Part shown: one piece after another, positions 1-9,009 of the stretch
Layout of the letters: each line of letters opens with the position of its first letter
Position numbering within the stretch: the first letter of the stretch is position 1
Source of the DNA: Cyanobacteria bacterium OH_PDB_230
Lineage (GTDB): Bacteria > Cyanobacteriota > Vampirovibrionia > Gastranaerophilales > Gastranaerophilaceae
DNA: 64,000 nt
Direction: 5' to 3'
Assembly: GCA_023421795.1 (NCBI GenBank)
Contig: JAEZSO010000003.1
Location: 62,001-126,000 of the forward strand
The notes under the pieces: model-generated
What the model saw: the letters and a program-made list of their open reading frames with translations, nothing else
Databases searched by the model: none
What the model was told of the DNA's origin: nothing
Made by a program: the position numbers and the translations under genes

Positions 1-620
1 GTTTCTTTGGTTCCAGCATCAACAGAAACTTTTAGTTGTGAATGGCCTGCTGCTAATACTTTTTCTATAGCGTCAGAATATACAATACCGGCGCTCAATA
101 GTTCAATAAATCCGTTTGTAACAAGAGAAAAATAAATTAGCCACTCAAGTTCTCCCGCTGGATATTCCGCACATTCTCCACCTCCTATTATGAAGTGGCA
201 GTTTGGTTTAATCATATTTTTTTTTCTTAAATCATTTAAGACCGGTTTTACGTCCCAAACAGCTCTTGAATTAAGTTCTGCTTTGATATCAGCTTTTCCG
301 CCTCCTGAAATGATACAGTATGTGCAATTACAGCTGCATTTTGTTCTGTTAGATACAGAAATATTTACAAACCCCGGGGATTCATCCCATTCACGTTCTT
401 CAAGAGTCGGACATTCCACGCAAGCTTCAGGGAACTCACCTTTTTTGCACATTTCAATATAATTTGATCTACGCTGAAGATAATCATCAACATCAATCAG
501 GTGTCCGTTATATTCTTCTAAGTAAGTAAGTTTTTTATCAAAAGAAGAACAGCAGTAGTTTATATCCCTTGAATTAATTACCAGATGAGAAAGCGCCCAT
601 TCACAACTTTTAAACTTCAT
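1..620 (-). CDS. Radical SAM protein, partial (C-terminus outside window)
   Basis: Translation on the minus strand from the ATG at 618-620 gives 206 residues that run off the left edge. Residues 95-102 carry the radical SAM cluster motif CX3CX2C (C95, C99, C102), which should bind a [4Fe-4S] cluster and S-adenosylmethionine. Upstream of it is a second Cys pair, CVEC at 67-70, in the same place as in three neighbouring proteins (CKGC, CAGC, CEGC). The spacing N-terminus, dCys pair, then SAM motif matches those neighbours, so the four are paralogues. The start lies 8 bases after the stop of the next minus-strand gene, so the two are probably co-transcribed. The substrate is unknown. Confidence 0.85.
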   Translation of the reverse strand, partial: MKFKSCEWALSHLVINSRDINYCCSSFDKKLTYLEEYNGHLIDVDDYLQRRSNYIEMCKKGEFPEACVECPTLEEREWDESPGFVNISVSNRTKCSCNCTYCIISGGGKADIKAELNSRAVWDVKPVLNDLRKKNMIKPNCHFIIGGGECAEYPAGELEWLIYFSLVTNGFIELLSAGIVYSDAIEKVLAAGHSQLKVSVDAGTKE

Positions 621-628
621 AAAATCAC

Positions 629-1633
629 CTAATCTATTTTTAGTATTTGGGCTCTGTCAAAAAAGAAGAAATCAAGACCTTTTTCCAGCGTCTTATCTTT
701 TATGTATTTGCATAGGTCGACAAGCTCCTGGGGGATGTTGTCTCTATGAGCTATAAACCATTCTTCTTCAATATCGGCGCTTAAAGATTCGACACCTAAT
801 TTGTTGACGCAAATATCAAACCATCTGTCTATTTCTTCTTTAGTGTCATTGACTCCAGGAATTATAATGTATTTTACCTGGAAGTCTCTCGGTGTAGCTT
901 TTTTTGCTGCTTTCATGTACTCTTTGATGTTATCACAGACTTTATTGAAGCAATCGACATTTTTAACTTTTTTATAAACTTCTCTGGAACCTGAATCCAA
1001 AGATACAACAACTCTCATTTCTATATCAGGGTTTGCAAGCAGTTTCGCAATTATTTTGCTGAACTTAATTCCATTTGTGTACACGGCAAATTTTTCCAAC
1101 CCGTGTTTTGCGAATAATTCTATTATCTGCTCGAAATTATTTAATATTGTTGGTTCTCCCAGCCCAAAGGAAATATGGGCGTCAGGATCTTTAGCTCTAT
1201 AGATGCCTTTTTTGAGTATTTCTTCAAGAACAGGATAAATATTATATCCTTTAGTGGTTGTCTTGTTTTTTATGTTTTCATAGTCGCAGCAGTATGTGCA
1301 ATTGCAGTTGCAGTGATTGAAATGGCAAATCCATATCATATTTAAGTATTCATCATAATCTGATTTATACTGTTCTTCGTCTTCAAATTCTTCTATCCAG
1401 GAGCAGCCTTTACAAAAAGGAGGGAAGTTACCTTCTCTCAAGTTAGAAACAAGTTCTTTTTTTGTGGAATAAATTTTTTCCCAGTCTATTTTGTCTTTTG
1501 GACCGGTATAATTTACTATTCTATTTAATCTTTTTGCTTCCGGTGCGTGTACGCTTAGGTGGCAATGACGCAAGTGATCGTATTCAAAAAACAATCCATG
1601 GCTTATAAATTTACATCTGTATTTTTTGCTCAT
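629..1633 (-). CDS. Radical SAM protein
   Basis: A 334-residue radical SAM enzyme. The CX3CX2C motif is C108, C112, C115; a CKGC pair at 74-77 precedes it. Downstream is a glycine-rich 'FGLGEPTIL' stretch equivalent to the GGE motif of the SAM barrel. The longer reading would start at a TTG (1645); I chose the ATG at 1633 because a GGGA Shine-Dalgarno lies 6 bases before it. The conserved N-terminal layout (short Cys-containing head, 'DKIDWEKIY', then CxGC) is shared with three adjacent paralogues. There is no SPASM-like Cys cluster at the C-terminus. The substrate cannot be read from the sequence; peptide or small-molecule modification are both possible. Confidence 0.87.
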   Translation of the reverse strand: MSKKYRCKFISHGLFFEYDHLRHCHLSVHAPEAKRLNRIVNYTGPKDKIDWEKIYSTKKELVSNLREGNFPPFCKGCSWIEEFEDEEQYKSDYDEYLNMIWICHFNHCNCNCTYCCDYENIKNKTTTKGYNIYPVLEEILKKGIYRAKDPDAHISFGLGEPTILNNFEQIIELFAKHGLEKFAVYTNGIKFSKIIAKLLANPDIEMRVVVSLDSGSREVYKKVKNVDCFNKVCDNIKEYMKAAKKATPRDFQVKYIIIPGVNDTKEEIDRWFDICVNKLGVESLSADIEEEWFIAHRDNIPQELVDLCKYIKDKTLEKGLDFFFFDRAQILKID

Positions 1634-1747
1634 ACATATTCCCAATGAACTACTTTCTTAAAGTATAGCACATCTGGTGTTGATGAGACCAAACTGTAAT
1701 GTTGAGTAAATGTGAGTGACATGTTACAATTTTTTTGAGAGGTTTTA

Positions 1748-2782
1748 ATGAACGAATTAGCTTGCGATTCAATAAATAATGGAATATGTTTCAACAATTG
1801 TAAGACAACAAGTATTACATATTGTACGTTAACAAACGATGCGAATGGTCTTGGCTGGCCGAATGTTATCGAAAATTATGACGGCAGCCCGATAGATTGG
1901 GACAAATTTTTTGAGTCAAGGGAGAGAGAAAAAAAATTGATTGCAGAAGGCACTCCTCGAAAAGAATGTGCAGGATGCAGCCAAATCAGCTTAAAACCCA
2001 AAACAGATCATAGAAAAATACACTATATCCTGCTTTCAACCTGGCAGGTTTGTAATTCTGATTGTGTATATTGTTTAGGACACGCGCCTGTTGTTCCTGT
2101 GGATTCTCCGAACTACCAAAAGCATCATGACCGCTGGATTGAGCCTTATGATGTGTTTGCTATTGTAAAAGACATGGTCGAAAAAGATATTTTGGATAAA
2201 GATGCAATCATTGATTTTGCAGGTGGAGAACCTACTTTGTATCCAAGGTTCAATGAACTTTTGAAATTCTTTGTGGATAACGGTTATAAAAATATCATTA
2301 TCCATACAAATGCTATACAGTATGCGCCGGCTATAGAATACGGCATAAAAAATGATGCGGTAAGTTTACTTATATCAATTGATGCAGGTACAAAAGGAAT
2401 GCATGAAAAGGTAAAAAGAGTAAAATCTTATGATGCTGTGTGGAAAAATTTTAAAAAATACAGTTCAGCAAGAAAAAAAGATTTCTCCTGTAATCTGGGT
2501 ACAAAATATGTGGTTATTCCCGGCATGAATGACAGCAAGCGAGAAGTCGAAATATGGCTGAAAGAATCCAAAAAGAACGGCGCGACAAAAGCTGTATTGA
2601 ACGTGTATAACCAGCTTTTAAACGAATTGAATTATAAAGAAGACTTATTGAAAAAGCTTATAGAATTAGCCGAATTTGCGAAAGAAAAAGCGCAAAAACT
2701 AAATATATATTTGCAGCTATATCCCAATTATACCGCAGTTTATGCTGCCGCAAAAAGAGTCTGCTCAGATTCTAATCAATAA
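1748..2782 (+). CDS. Radical SAM protein
   Basis: A 344-residue radical SAM enzyme on the opposite strand to its three paralogues. The cluster motif is C102, C106, C109 and the extra pair CAGC is at 74-77. 'DFAGGEPTLYP' is the GGE SAM-binding motif, and 'YVVIPGMNDSKREVE' matches the 'IIIPGVNDTKEEID' segment of the neighbouring copy. GAGG sits 5 bases before the ATG. It shares its upstream region with the divergent gene ending at 1633 and its stop abuts the stop of the convergent gene at 2783, with no room for a terminator between them. The substrate is unknown. Confidence 0.88.
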   Translation: MNELACDSINNGICFNNCKTTSITYCTLTNDANGLGWPNVIENYDGSPIDWDKFFESREREKKLIAEGTPRKECAGCSQISLKPKTDHRKIHYILLSTWQVCNSDCVYCLGHAPVVPVDSPNYQKHHDRWIEPYDVFAIVKDMVEKDILDKDAIIDFAGGEPTLYPRFNELLKFFVDNGYKNIIIHTNAIQYAPAIEYGIKNDAVSLLISIDAGTKGMHEKVKRVKSYDAVWKNFKKYSSARKKDFSCNLGTKYVVIPGMNDSKREVEIWLKESKKNGATKAVLNVYNQLLNELNYKEDLLKKLIELAEFAKEKAQKLNIYLQLYPNYTAVYAAAKRVCSDSNQ

Positions 2783-3763
2783 CTAAATTCCCTTTAAAGC
2801 ATATTTTTTGAGGGTGTCTTCGGTTTTTGGCCAAACCTGGAGTCTTATGTTTCTTTTTTGGCATTCAGCCTTAAATAGCAAGAATAATTCCCCATAATGT
2901 TCAGGAAGCGGATTTTTGTCCAGATCTGTAAATAACCCGTATTTGTTATCAATTTGGAATTCGACCGTAGTTATGCCAATATCAGACATCAGGTCCATAA
3001 ATGTAATTATTTCTTCTCTGTTGTCGTTGAAGTGTTCAACAAGAATATATTTCACTATAATAGGAGGGTTTGGTTTGGATTTTGAATATTTTCTTAAATT
3101 TTTAACGCATTCTTCAAACTTGTCGACTCTTTTCAGTTTTTTGTAGGTCTCTCTATTTCCTGTATCCAAAGATGTGTACAAAATAGCTTTGTTTTTATCT
3201 ATTAATTTTTTTATTATCGGATGATAAATAATGTTGTTGGTTAATATTTCAAATCTATTAACTCCGCTTTTGAGGCATTCTTTTACAAGGGGTTCAAATT
3301 CTTTTAAGACGGAAATGTCTCCCCCTTGAAATACCACGGTTAAATTCTGTCTGTCTAAAAGGTCATTTTTGTATAACCCCTTTAAAACAGGAAGCATGTC
3401 ATAGCTTTTGCTTTTTTGTTTTTTCGTTGTTATTTCGCCTTTAGAATCATCCATTCTGGCGCAATAAATGCAGCCGCAGTTGCATTGTGTCCAGTGGCTT
3501 AAGTTAAGAAGGTTGAATTTGTCGGATACAACGTCTTTTTCGGTTCTTTGGCGCAAGAAAAAACACCCTTCGCATGGTAATTTAGAGATATTTTCTTTGT
3601 TCATAAGAGCGAAGGCATTATGTTTTACGGCCTTAAAAGCTTCCCAATCTATTTTTTCGCCTTTGTAATTATCAAGATAAACAGGGCCAATTATCCCTGA
3701 ACAACAGGACATTATTTTATCGTGAAAACAGGTTAAAACGTTATTTAATTCAGAACAAAACAA
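2783..3763 (-). CDS. Radical SAM protein
   Basis: A 326-residue paralogue of the three preceding radical SAM proteins. The cluster motif is C94, C98, C101 and the accessory pair CEGC is at 64-67. In place of GGE it has 'FQGGDISVL', so the usual Glu of the GGE motif is Asp. It starts at a TTG (3763): residues 2-21 align with the head of the partial copy at 1-620 (same Cys-Cys pair near residue 20), which argues against the later internal ATG. A GGAAGG lies about 10 bases upstream, a slightly long spacing. Function unknown. Confidence 0.84.
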   Translation of the reverse strand: MFCSELNNVLTCFHDKIMSCCSGIIGPVYLDNYKGEKIDWEAFKAVKHNAFALMNKENISKLPCEGCFFLRQRTEKDVVSDKFNLLNLSHWTQCNCGCIYCARMDDSKGEITTKKQKSKSYDMLPVLKGLYKNDLLDRQNLTVVFQGGDISVLKEFEPLVKECLKSGVNRFEILTNNIIYHPIIKKLIDKNKAILYTSLDTGNRETYKKLKRVDKFEECVKNLRKYSKSKPNPPIIVKYILVEHFNDNREEIITFMDLMSDIGITTVEFQIDNKYGLFTDLDKNPLPEHYGELFLLFKAECQKRNIRLQVWPKTEDTLKKYALKGI

Positions 3764-3860
3764 CTCTAAAAATCCTTCCTTACTATATTTAAATTATATT
3801 CTATAAAGCTTATGTATGCAAATTGAAGCATAAGATAGCTTACAGAAGTCCATCTGTCTT

Positions 3861-4532
3861 TTATAAGTGCAACATGTTTTTGATGTTTGAATATATATAA
3901 GCGAGTGCAAGAAGTATTAAAAGCGCTGTTGCAGTTGTGTTGAAGATAAGGCTGGAAATATTTCTATATTCTTTGCTTTTGCCTGTTGGCTTGTGGGTTG
4001 TTTTTTGTGTTTTTTTAATTGAATTGTTGGAAGAGTTTGCTCTTGAATTTTTCAATTCCTCTGAATATTTTTCTTTTAAAGATTTTTTTGAAGCCTCTTT
4101 GCCTGTCATTAAAATCTCTTCGCTGAATATTGATTTATCAAGCTTTTTGCTATACCCGTATTTAACGTTAAAATAAAATACGGAAATCTCAAAAGCCCTT
4201 TCTAAACATTCAAGTGCAATTTTGCCGTCTTTACAGGCTATTGAAGAGTGAACGGAACTATTCCCATGTTTTTTTAAAAAATATAAGTCATCTGAAAATT
4301 CTTTCAGGCGCATCTGTCCGAATGATTTGTCTTTTATTCTGTTAATCATTGAGTCAAAAGTTTCATCCGGAGATACCTTGCCCTCCAACAAATCTCTGCA
4401 TATGTTCTCAGCGAATCTTCTTGTCTGAATTACGGCTTGTTCAAAATATTCATCACGAAAAAGCTTCTCAGCTTCAGAAATTATGTTAAATAGATTCTCA
4501 TTGTTTTTTTTAAGGAATAAAAAATTGCTCAT
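3861..4532 (-). CDS. DUF4145-like protein with C-terminal membrane anchor
   Basis: A 223-residue protein. The start 'MSNFLFLKKNNENLFNIISEAEKLF' region and 'QTRRFAENICRDLL' look like the DUF4145 domain also found at the N-terminus of type I restriction HsdR subunits, and 'FLKKHGNSSVH' fits the conserved HGN stretch of that domain. I chose the ATG at 4532 because it aligns with the usual 'MSNF' start; the upstream ATG would add a hydrophobic stretch unlike the family. A lysine/serine-rich linker (about 150-190) leads to one hydrophobic segment near the C-terminus, so the domain is probably tethered to the membrane facing the cytoplasm. No restriction genes lie nearby, and the role is unknown. 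Confidence 0.6.
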   Translation of the reverse strand: MSNFLFLKKNNENLFNIISEAEKLFRDEYFEQAVIQTRRFAENICRDLLEGKVSPDETFDSMINRIKDKSFGQMRLKEFSDDLYFLKKHGNSSVHSSIACKDGKIALECLERAFEISVFYFNVKYGYSKKLDKSIFSEEILMTGKEASKKSLKEKYSEELKNSRANSSNNSIKKTQKTTHKPTGKSKEYRNISSLIFNTTATALLILLALAYIYSNIKNMLHL

Positions 4533-4670
4533 AAATTCAACTATAACAAACAAAAATAAAAAAGAATCAAACATTCAATTTAAATTTAGCTAAAGACTTC
4601 TATTTTAAGCCAAAAGACAGGCTAAAAATATTTTCGCTCTGTCTCTTGAAGATGTTAAATAATATTTGCT

Positions 4671-5150
4671 TTAATCTTCCACCTCTTCAGCAGATAAAGG
4701 AATAAAACTTATATGTACAGGCGCCAGACCTAATTCATTTCTTAGAGCTGCCCAATGCATGGTTTCATCACCTATAATGCTGGCGGCAGCCTGAGCAATT
4801 TCGGGATTTTCAATTTTAGGGATAAAGTTCAGATATGCAATAGCTGCCTGCTTTTCAAGGATTAAAGCATAATGAATTATTGATTTTTCATCAATAAGTT
4901 CTGTAGGTACTTTCTTTACATACTCATTTTGAGGCAGAGCTTTTATTGGTGTTCCGCCAAGGTTTTTTATTGTTTTATGAAGCTTATGAGCATGTTGGCC
5001 GTGGTGAGCCTGAAAAGTTTTTGCCACTTGAATCACACGCTCACTTAACAGCCCTGAACACACCGCCAGTTCATATGCTGCCACCGCAAATCTTTCTGTA
5101 TCGAGACCCTTGTTGAGTATTTCTATATCTTTATGTGATTTCCCGAACAT
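4671..5150 (-). CDS. Ferritin-like domain protein
   Basis: A 159-residue all-helical protein with the look of a ferritin-like four-helix bundle: 'GLDTERFAVAAYELAV' supplies a Glu on helix 1, 'FQAHHGQHAHKLHKTI' a His-rich helix, and 'GDETMHWAALRNELG' an ExxH on the last helix. These are the expected di-iron positions. Of two in-frame ATGs, the second (5150) has AGGAG at 6 bases, whereas the first (5156) touches the AGGAG, so 5150 is the start. It follows the rubredoxin gene by 73 bases on the same strand, a pairing typical of anaerobic oxygen or peroxide protection. The exact reaction (oxidase, peroxidase or storage) cannot be set from sequence alone. Confidence 0.75.
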   Translation of the reverse strand: MFGKSHKDIEILNKGLDTERFAVAAYELAVCSGLLSERVIQVAKTFQAHHGQHAHKLHKTIKNLGGTPIKALPQNEYVKKVPTELIDEKSIIHYALILEKQAAIAYLNFIPKIENPEIAQAAASIIGDETMHWAALRNELGLAPVHISFIPLSAEEVED

Positions 5151-5223
5151 ATTCATCTCCTTTTATTAAATGTTTTGTGACCATTTGAATTTCGTTTTTT
5201 TATCCGGTCTTATAAATTTGAAG

Positions 5224-5418
5224 CTAATGCTTTGGAAAAAGTCTTTCATACCTTTCCTCGGATAAAAACTCGTATTTGTCTTTACCTGAAGCGCAAACAG
5301 GGCAAGTCCATTCATCAGGAACTTGCTCAAAAGGAGTCCCGGGTGATACCCCATCTTCAGGATCACCTATCTCTGGGATGTATATGTTGGCACAAACTCT
5401 ACAGATATATTTATCCAT
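5224..5418 (-). CDS. Rubredoxin-like protein
   Basis: A 64-residue protein with two Cys pairs, YICRVC near the N-terminus and WTCPVC in the middle, separated by a Gly/Pro/Asp-rich segment ('GDPEDGVSPGTPFEQVP'). This is the rubredoxin iron site, Fe(SCys)4. The first pair is CxxC as usual. The ATG at 5418 has GAGGAGG 6 bases upstream and gives the normal rubredoxin N-terminus ('MDKYICRVC'); an ORF extending upstream is not supported. It is a small cytoplasmic electron carrier and probably feeds the ferritin-like protein encoded next on the same strand. Confidence 0.93.
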   Translation of the reverse strand: MDKYICRVCANIYIPEIGDPEDGVSPGTPFEQVPDEWTCPVCASGKDKYEFLSEERYERLFPKH

Positions 5419-5583
5419 AAAAAGCCTCCTCTCTGCCAGACTTTTTGTCTGACAGTACAATTTATCATTAAAAGAAGATATTTACGTGCCCCATTCTAAT
5501 TAATACAAATAGCCTTGCTCAAGAAAATACTTATACCTTATCAATAGGTATAAATAAAGCGAGAAAAAGTTAAATCAAATGAA

Positions 5584-6207
5584 TTAAATATATGTTTTAC
5601 CGTCTTTTATGACGCGGCTTACATAAAACAGTTCGCAAGAACCATCTCCGCTGTCTTCTCTAGAACGGCTGGAGTTCCATCCTACATTGTAATTTCCATC
5701 TTTGCCTGCAATATCAACCAGATAGCCGTCTAAAGTAATGACTTGACCCACTTTTACTGAAGCTAAGACTTTCAAGATAGTATCATTTGAAGGAATAATG
5801 TGATTATTAGATGAATGTGAAATTATATATCCTTTATCCAGGGGAAATTTATCGGTGAAGCGGTAATAATACCATCTGTTGCTTTGCCAGTAACTTACTG
5901 TTGACAAACAGTCAGGATCCATAAGTCTTCCCCAGGCCAAAGCTAAATCATAAGGAGAAATTTTAGAATTCCATCCTGAGCTGTAATTGGCTTTGCTCAC
6001 CACTTTGGCGGTTACATAATATCTTTCCATACCTGAAATGTTTAATTTGGTATGATTGTCAGAGTAAAAATTGTATTTTTCCCCCTTGTCAGAAGCACCA
6101 ACAGGCACTTGTACTCTTCCATTAACAGTAGATGGAAGATGGTTCTGTTGATAAAAAAAATAAATTCCAATAATTATGAGGAATATAATAAAGTCTTTTT
6201 TTTGCAT
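5584..6207 (-). CDS. Hypothetical membrane-anchored protein
   Basis: A 207-residue protein I do not recognise. Residues 5-20 are a hydrophobic segment after a short basic start, so it is either a signal anchor or a signal peptide without a clear cleavage site. The rest is predicted outside the membrane and is rich in Trp, Tyr and Ser, with a repeated 'Y(S/N)xGWNS' phrase (around 75-82 and 176-182). The 'SPYDLALAWGRLMDP' segment recalls uncharacterised secreted proteins of similar size, but I cannot name a family. It stands alone, divergent from the ADP-ribosyltransferase-like gene. Confidence 0.6.
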   Translation of the reverse strand: MQKKDFIIFLIIIGIYFFYQQNHLPSTVNGRVQVPVGASDKGEKYNFYSDNHTKLNISGMERYYVTAKVVSKANYSSGWNSKISPYDLALAWGRLMDPDCLSTVSYWQSNRWYYYRFTDKFPLDKGYIISHSSNNHIIPSNDTILKVLASVKVGQVITLDGYLVDIAGKDGNYNVGWNSSRSREDSGDGSCELFYVSRVIKDGKTYI

Positions 6208-6353
6208 CCTGAATTCAACTATAAACTACTAGATAATTATCGACCGAATAAATAATAGCTTTAGTTGAAGTCATCGATATTTCTTTATTGATGGCAAGTT
6301 ATTTTATGTGCTTTTTTATATATAATAAGATCTCAATTAATGAAGATTAATAA

Positions 6354-7109
6354 ATGAAAATTGGTTCTAATAGTTTAGTTAAAATTCAACCCAATGAAAA
6401 ATCCAAATGCGATATGCCTTTAGGCTGTAAATCTGTACGCTTAAACGCAGATAATGTTTCATTTTCGGGAAATATTATCAAAGCAATAAATGAAACTAAA
6501 ACTAAAGCGGTAGCCACGGAATCTTTAAAAAATTGCATTGATGATTTTAAATGCAGATTGTTATCTTGTGTAAAAATACACAGGGAAAATGATCTTTGCG
6601 CAGGAGTTAATTTAAGGTTCAGATACCTTTCAAAAGCAGAAAAAGAAGGAAATCTTGCCAAGGTGTTGGAAGAAAATCCTGCTTGGTCAAAAGTTATAGA
6701 AATGATGAACAAAGCAGATGAAGAATTCAAAAAACTTCCAAAGTCTATATTTAAACAAACTTTTTACAGAGGAATGATATCAACTCCTGATAATGTTGAA
6801 GATGGCGTAAAAACAATTAGAAATGCAAAAATTGGGGATATAATAAATCCTGACTTTGGGTATGCCTATGTCAGCGCTAAAAAATCAGTAGCTGAAGACT
6901 ATGCATTCTTTGACAGACCAGAATGGCAGGGCAATAAAGTGTTTATGAAAATTATTGCTCCAAAAGGTTCTCAACTGTCGAGAAAGCCGACCCACCTTAA
7001 TGAGGCTGTATTCCCAAGAAACTCACAATATAAAGTTATAGACAAGAATGAAGAAAACGGCATCGTAAGGGTCGTCTTGAAATATATTCTGCCAGTGAAG
7101 CAACATTAA
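6354..7109 (+). CDS. ADP-ribosyltransferase-fold protein (putative)
   Basis: A 251-residue protein. The C-terminal half matches the order of motifs in R-S-E mono-ADP-ribosyltransferases: 'TFYRGM' with Arg139 in the NAD-binding strand; 'GYAYVSAKKSVAEDYAF' (170-184) in place of the S-T-S strand; and 'LNEAVFPRNSQYKVI' (215-229), where Glu217 sits at the catalytic position before a 'VFPR' turn. The first Glu/Gln of the usual (E/Q)xE pair is Leu215, so activity or acceptor choice may differ. The N-terminus carries the VSFSGN motif (35-40) seen in several unrelated proteins here. No toxin-immunity partner is obvious. The fold assignment is from motif order only. Confidence 0.55.
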   Translation: MKIGSNSLVKIQPNEKSKCDMPLGCKSVRLNADNVSFSGNIIKAINETKTKAVATESLKNCIDDFKCRLLSCVKIHRENDLCAGVNLRFRYLSKAEKEGNLAKVLEENPAWSKVIEMMNKADEEFKKLPKSIFKQTFYRGMISTPDNVEDGVKTIRNAKIGDIINPDFGYAYVSAKKSVAEDYAFFDRPEWQGNKVFMKIIAPKGSQLSRKPTHLNEAVFPRNSQYKVIDKNEENGIVRVVLKYILPVKQH

Positions 7110-7136
7110 AATTTATATATTATAATATGGTTAATT

Positions 7137-7715
7137 ATGGAAAAATTGAATCGCTGCGCTTGGGTGCCAAAGAATAACATAGAATATCAAAAATACCATG
7201 ACGAAGAATGGGGAGTGCCTGTGCATGACGATGTAAAACATTTTGAAATGCTGGTTTTAGAGGGCGCACAAGCAGGACTGAGCTGGGAAACAGTTTTGAA
7301 AAAACGAGAAGGTTATCGAAATGCATTTAATCAGTTCGATATAAAAAAATGCGCTCAAATGACAGATAAAGATCTCGAAAAACTAATGCAGGATTCAAGT
7401 ATAATAAGAAACAGGCTAAAAATATTTTCTGTAAGGAAAAATGCCGCAGCGTTTCTTCAAATACAAGAAGAATTTGACAGTTTTGATAATTACATCTGGA
7501 AATATGTAGGTGAACACCCGATAATAAACAACTTGTCTTGCGTTTCAGAAATTCCTTCCAAAACGCAAATCAGCGATATAATTTCCAAAGACTTAAAAAA
7601 ACGAGGAATGTCTTTTGTCGGTTCTACCATAATCTACGCATATATGCAGGCAGTCGGGCTTGTTAACGATCATACAATAGACTGTTTCCGGTTTTCAAAG
7701 TGTACTGGTATTTAG
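7137..7715 (+). CDS. tag: DNA-3-methyladenine glycosylase I
   Basis: A 192-residue protein with the features of Tag: the N-terminal 'RCAWV' and 'YHDEEWGVP' motif that holds a zinc-binding Cys/His and the catalytic-pocket residues, 'FEMLVLEGAQAGLSW', and the C-terminal 'VNDHTIDCFRF' that closes the zinc site. It removes 3-methyladenine from alkylated DNA in base excision repair. Length matches the family. It starts 27 bases after the ADP-ribosyltransferase-like gene, so the two may share a transcript. Confidence 0.95.
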   Translation: MEKLNRCAWVPKNNIEYQKYHDEEWGVPVHDDVKHFEMLVLEGAQAGLSWETVLKKREGYRNAFNQFDIKKCAQMTDKDLEKLMQDSSIIRNRLKIFSVRKNAAAFLQIQEEFDSFDNYIWKYVGEHPIINNLSCVSEIPSKTQISDIISKDLKKRGMSFVGSTIIYAYMQAVGLVNDHTIDCFRFSKCTGI

Positions 7716-7746
7716 CTGAGAGATTGGCTTTTTGCCTATAGAATGC

Positions 7747-8487
7747 TTATTCCTTTTCTCCCATCAACTTTTCGATTTTAGGGAATAAAACCATATTCTC
7801 CAGATGTACATGTTCATGAAGATCATCTTCTAGAGCTTCTAAAGATTCATAGAGCGATTCAAAACTGGCACATGCATCTGTAGGCAGGACATAATTGGAG
7901 GTTATGTTCCTCATTTTCGCTAGGGCTTCTCCGGCGTCTTCGTGTTCAGTATATAAAATTTCTACTATTTCTTTGTAATCGCTTCCTGTATTTTTAGACT
8001 TATCAGCCTCATTTGCTCCCGCTTCAAGCTCTTTTGCAAAAGGAAAAAGAATCATTTCTTCGTCGTTAAGATGTTCTTCCAAGGCCTCTTTGAGAAGTTT
8101 ATAAGTAGCACTTAAAGAATTAAGGAAATCCCCGTGTTTTGGCCCGTGAACCTGAACAATTTTGTTTAAAAGCGTATCTATACGCGGTAATTCACTGCGC
8201 ATATATGTGTGGTGTTTTGAGACAATGTGGTTGATTATATTTTTTATGGATTCGTCTTTCCAAATTTTTATTTCTTCTGAATCTTCTTCTATTCCTTTGT
8301 TTATCGTCTCTTCTAATTCTTCAAGAAGAGCGTTAATGTCAACATTTTTAGCTTCTGCTGCTTTTTTTAGGTCTTGTTTTCCGCCGCAGCAGTAATCCAG
8401 GCCAAAATTTTCAAAAACTTTTCTGGTTTTTGGATAAGAGGCAACAAAATCACCTAGAGTTGTATCAAAATTTATATTTTTTTCCAT
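7747..8487 (-). CDS. Iron-sulfur cluster repair di-iron protein (RIC/ScdA/YtfE)
   Basis: A 246-residue protein. The N-terminal ScdA_N part has 'FGLDYCCGGKQDL' with the conserved Cys pair. Two hemerythrin-like halves follow with di-iron ligands: 'HHTYMRSELP', 'EEHLNDEEMILFP', 'HEDAGEALAKM' and 'HEHVHLENMVLFP'. Family members repair Fe-S clusters damaged by nitric oxide or oxidants in the cytoplasm. I chose ATG 8487 (GGAG 6 bases upstream) over a TTG 12 bases earlier. It lies 20 bases after the DUF488 gene on the same strand, so the two form a likely operon. Confidence 0.92.
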   Translation of the reverse strand: MEKNINFDTTLGDFVASYPKTRKVFENFGLDYCCGGKQDLKKAAEAKNVDINALLEELEETINKGIEEDSEEIKIWKDESIKNIINHIVSKHHTYMRSELPRIDTLLNKIVQVHGPKHGDFLNSLSATYKLLKEALEEHLNDEEMILFPFAKELEAGANEADKSKNTGSDYKEIVEILYTEHEDAGEALAKMRNITSNYVLPTDACASFESLYESLEALEDDLHEHVHLENMVLFPKIEKLMGEKE

Positions 8488-8507
8488 ATATTGCTCCAAG
8501 TCTAAAG

Positions 8508-8861
8508 TTAAATTTTTTCAATTACATTTTTGAGGACTATTGCATGGTTTATCTTAGGGTCTTTAGCTGCATAAATTAAACTAACGGGGGATTTGTCTGA
8601 AAAAGACTTTATTTTTTTTAATAGTTCTGTTTGAGATTTAAGCTCCTCAGAGTATAACCTGGAGAATTCTGCAAAATTCTCTTCTTTGTGGCCAAACCAT
8701 TTGCGTAGTTCATTGCTGGGTGTAATTTCTTTGTACCAATAATCTATCGCTGCTCTTTCCTTGGTTATTCCTCTTGGCCAGAGGCGATCTACTAAAATTC
8801 TCAGTCCATCACTTTTTAAGGGCAATTCATAAACTCTTTTAATTTTTATTGGATATTTCAA
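8508..8861 (-). CDS. DUF488 family protein
   Basis: A 117-residue protein with the signature 'ILVDRLWPRGITKE' and 'ELRKWFGH' of the short DUF488 family. The biochemical role of this family is not settled. It is the first gene of a probable two-gene operon with RIC (20-base gap), which links it to nitrosative or oxidative stress by context only. Confidence 0.88.
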   Translation of the reverse strand: MKYPIKIKRVYELPLKSDGLRILVDRLWPRGITKERAAIDYWYKEITPSNELRKWFGHKEENFAEFSRLYSEELKSQTELLKKIKSFSDKSPVSLIYAAKDPKINHAIVLKNVIEKI

Positions 8862-9009
8862 TCTGTTTTTCCCACGGTATCGTTAAACTTTTTACTTTTT
8901 TAAGATTTTATACTTTAACATATCCAAACTGTATTTTCGTTCTCCTTTCTGGTTAATTCGATTTATGATTAGGTTATAATTGACGATTCTTTATTGATTT
9001 GTTTATCTT

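Noticed and set aside
190..462. 90-residue plus-strand ORF
   Set aside because: It lies antisense within the partial radical SAM gene, which has the cluster motif.
5166..5366. 66-residue minus-strand ORF
   Set aside because: It is out of frame over the rubredoxin gene, which has the Cys motifs and the ribosome site.
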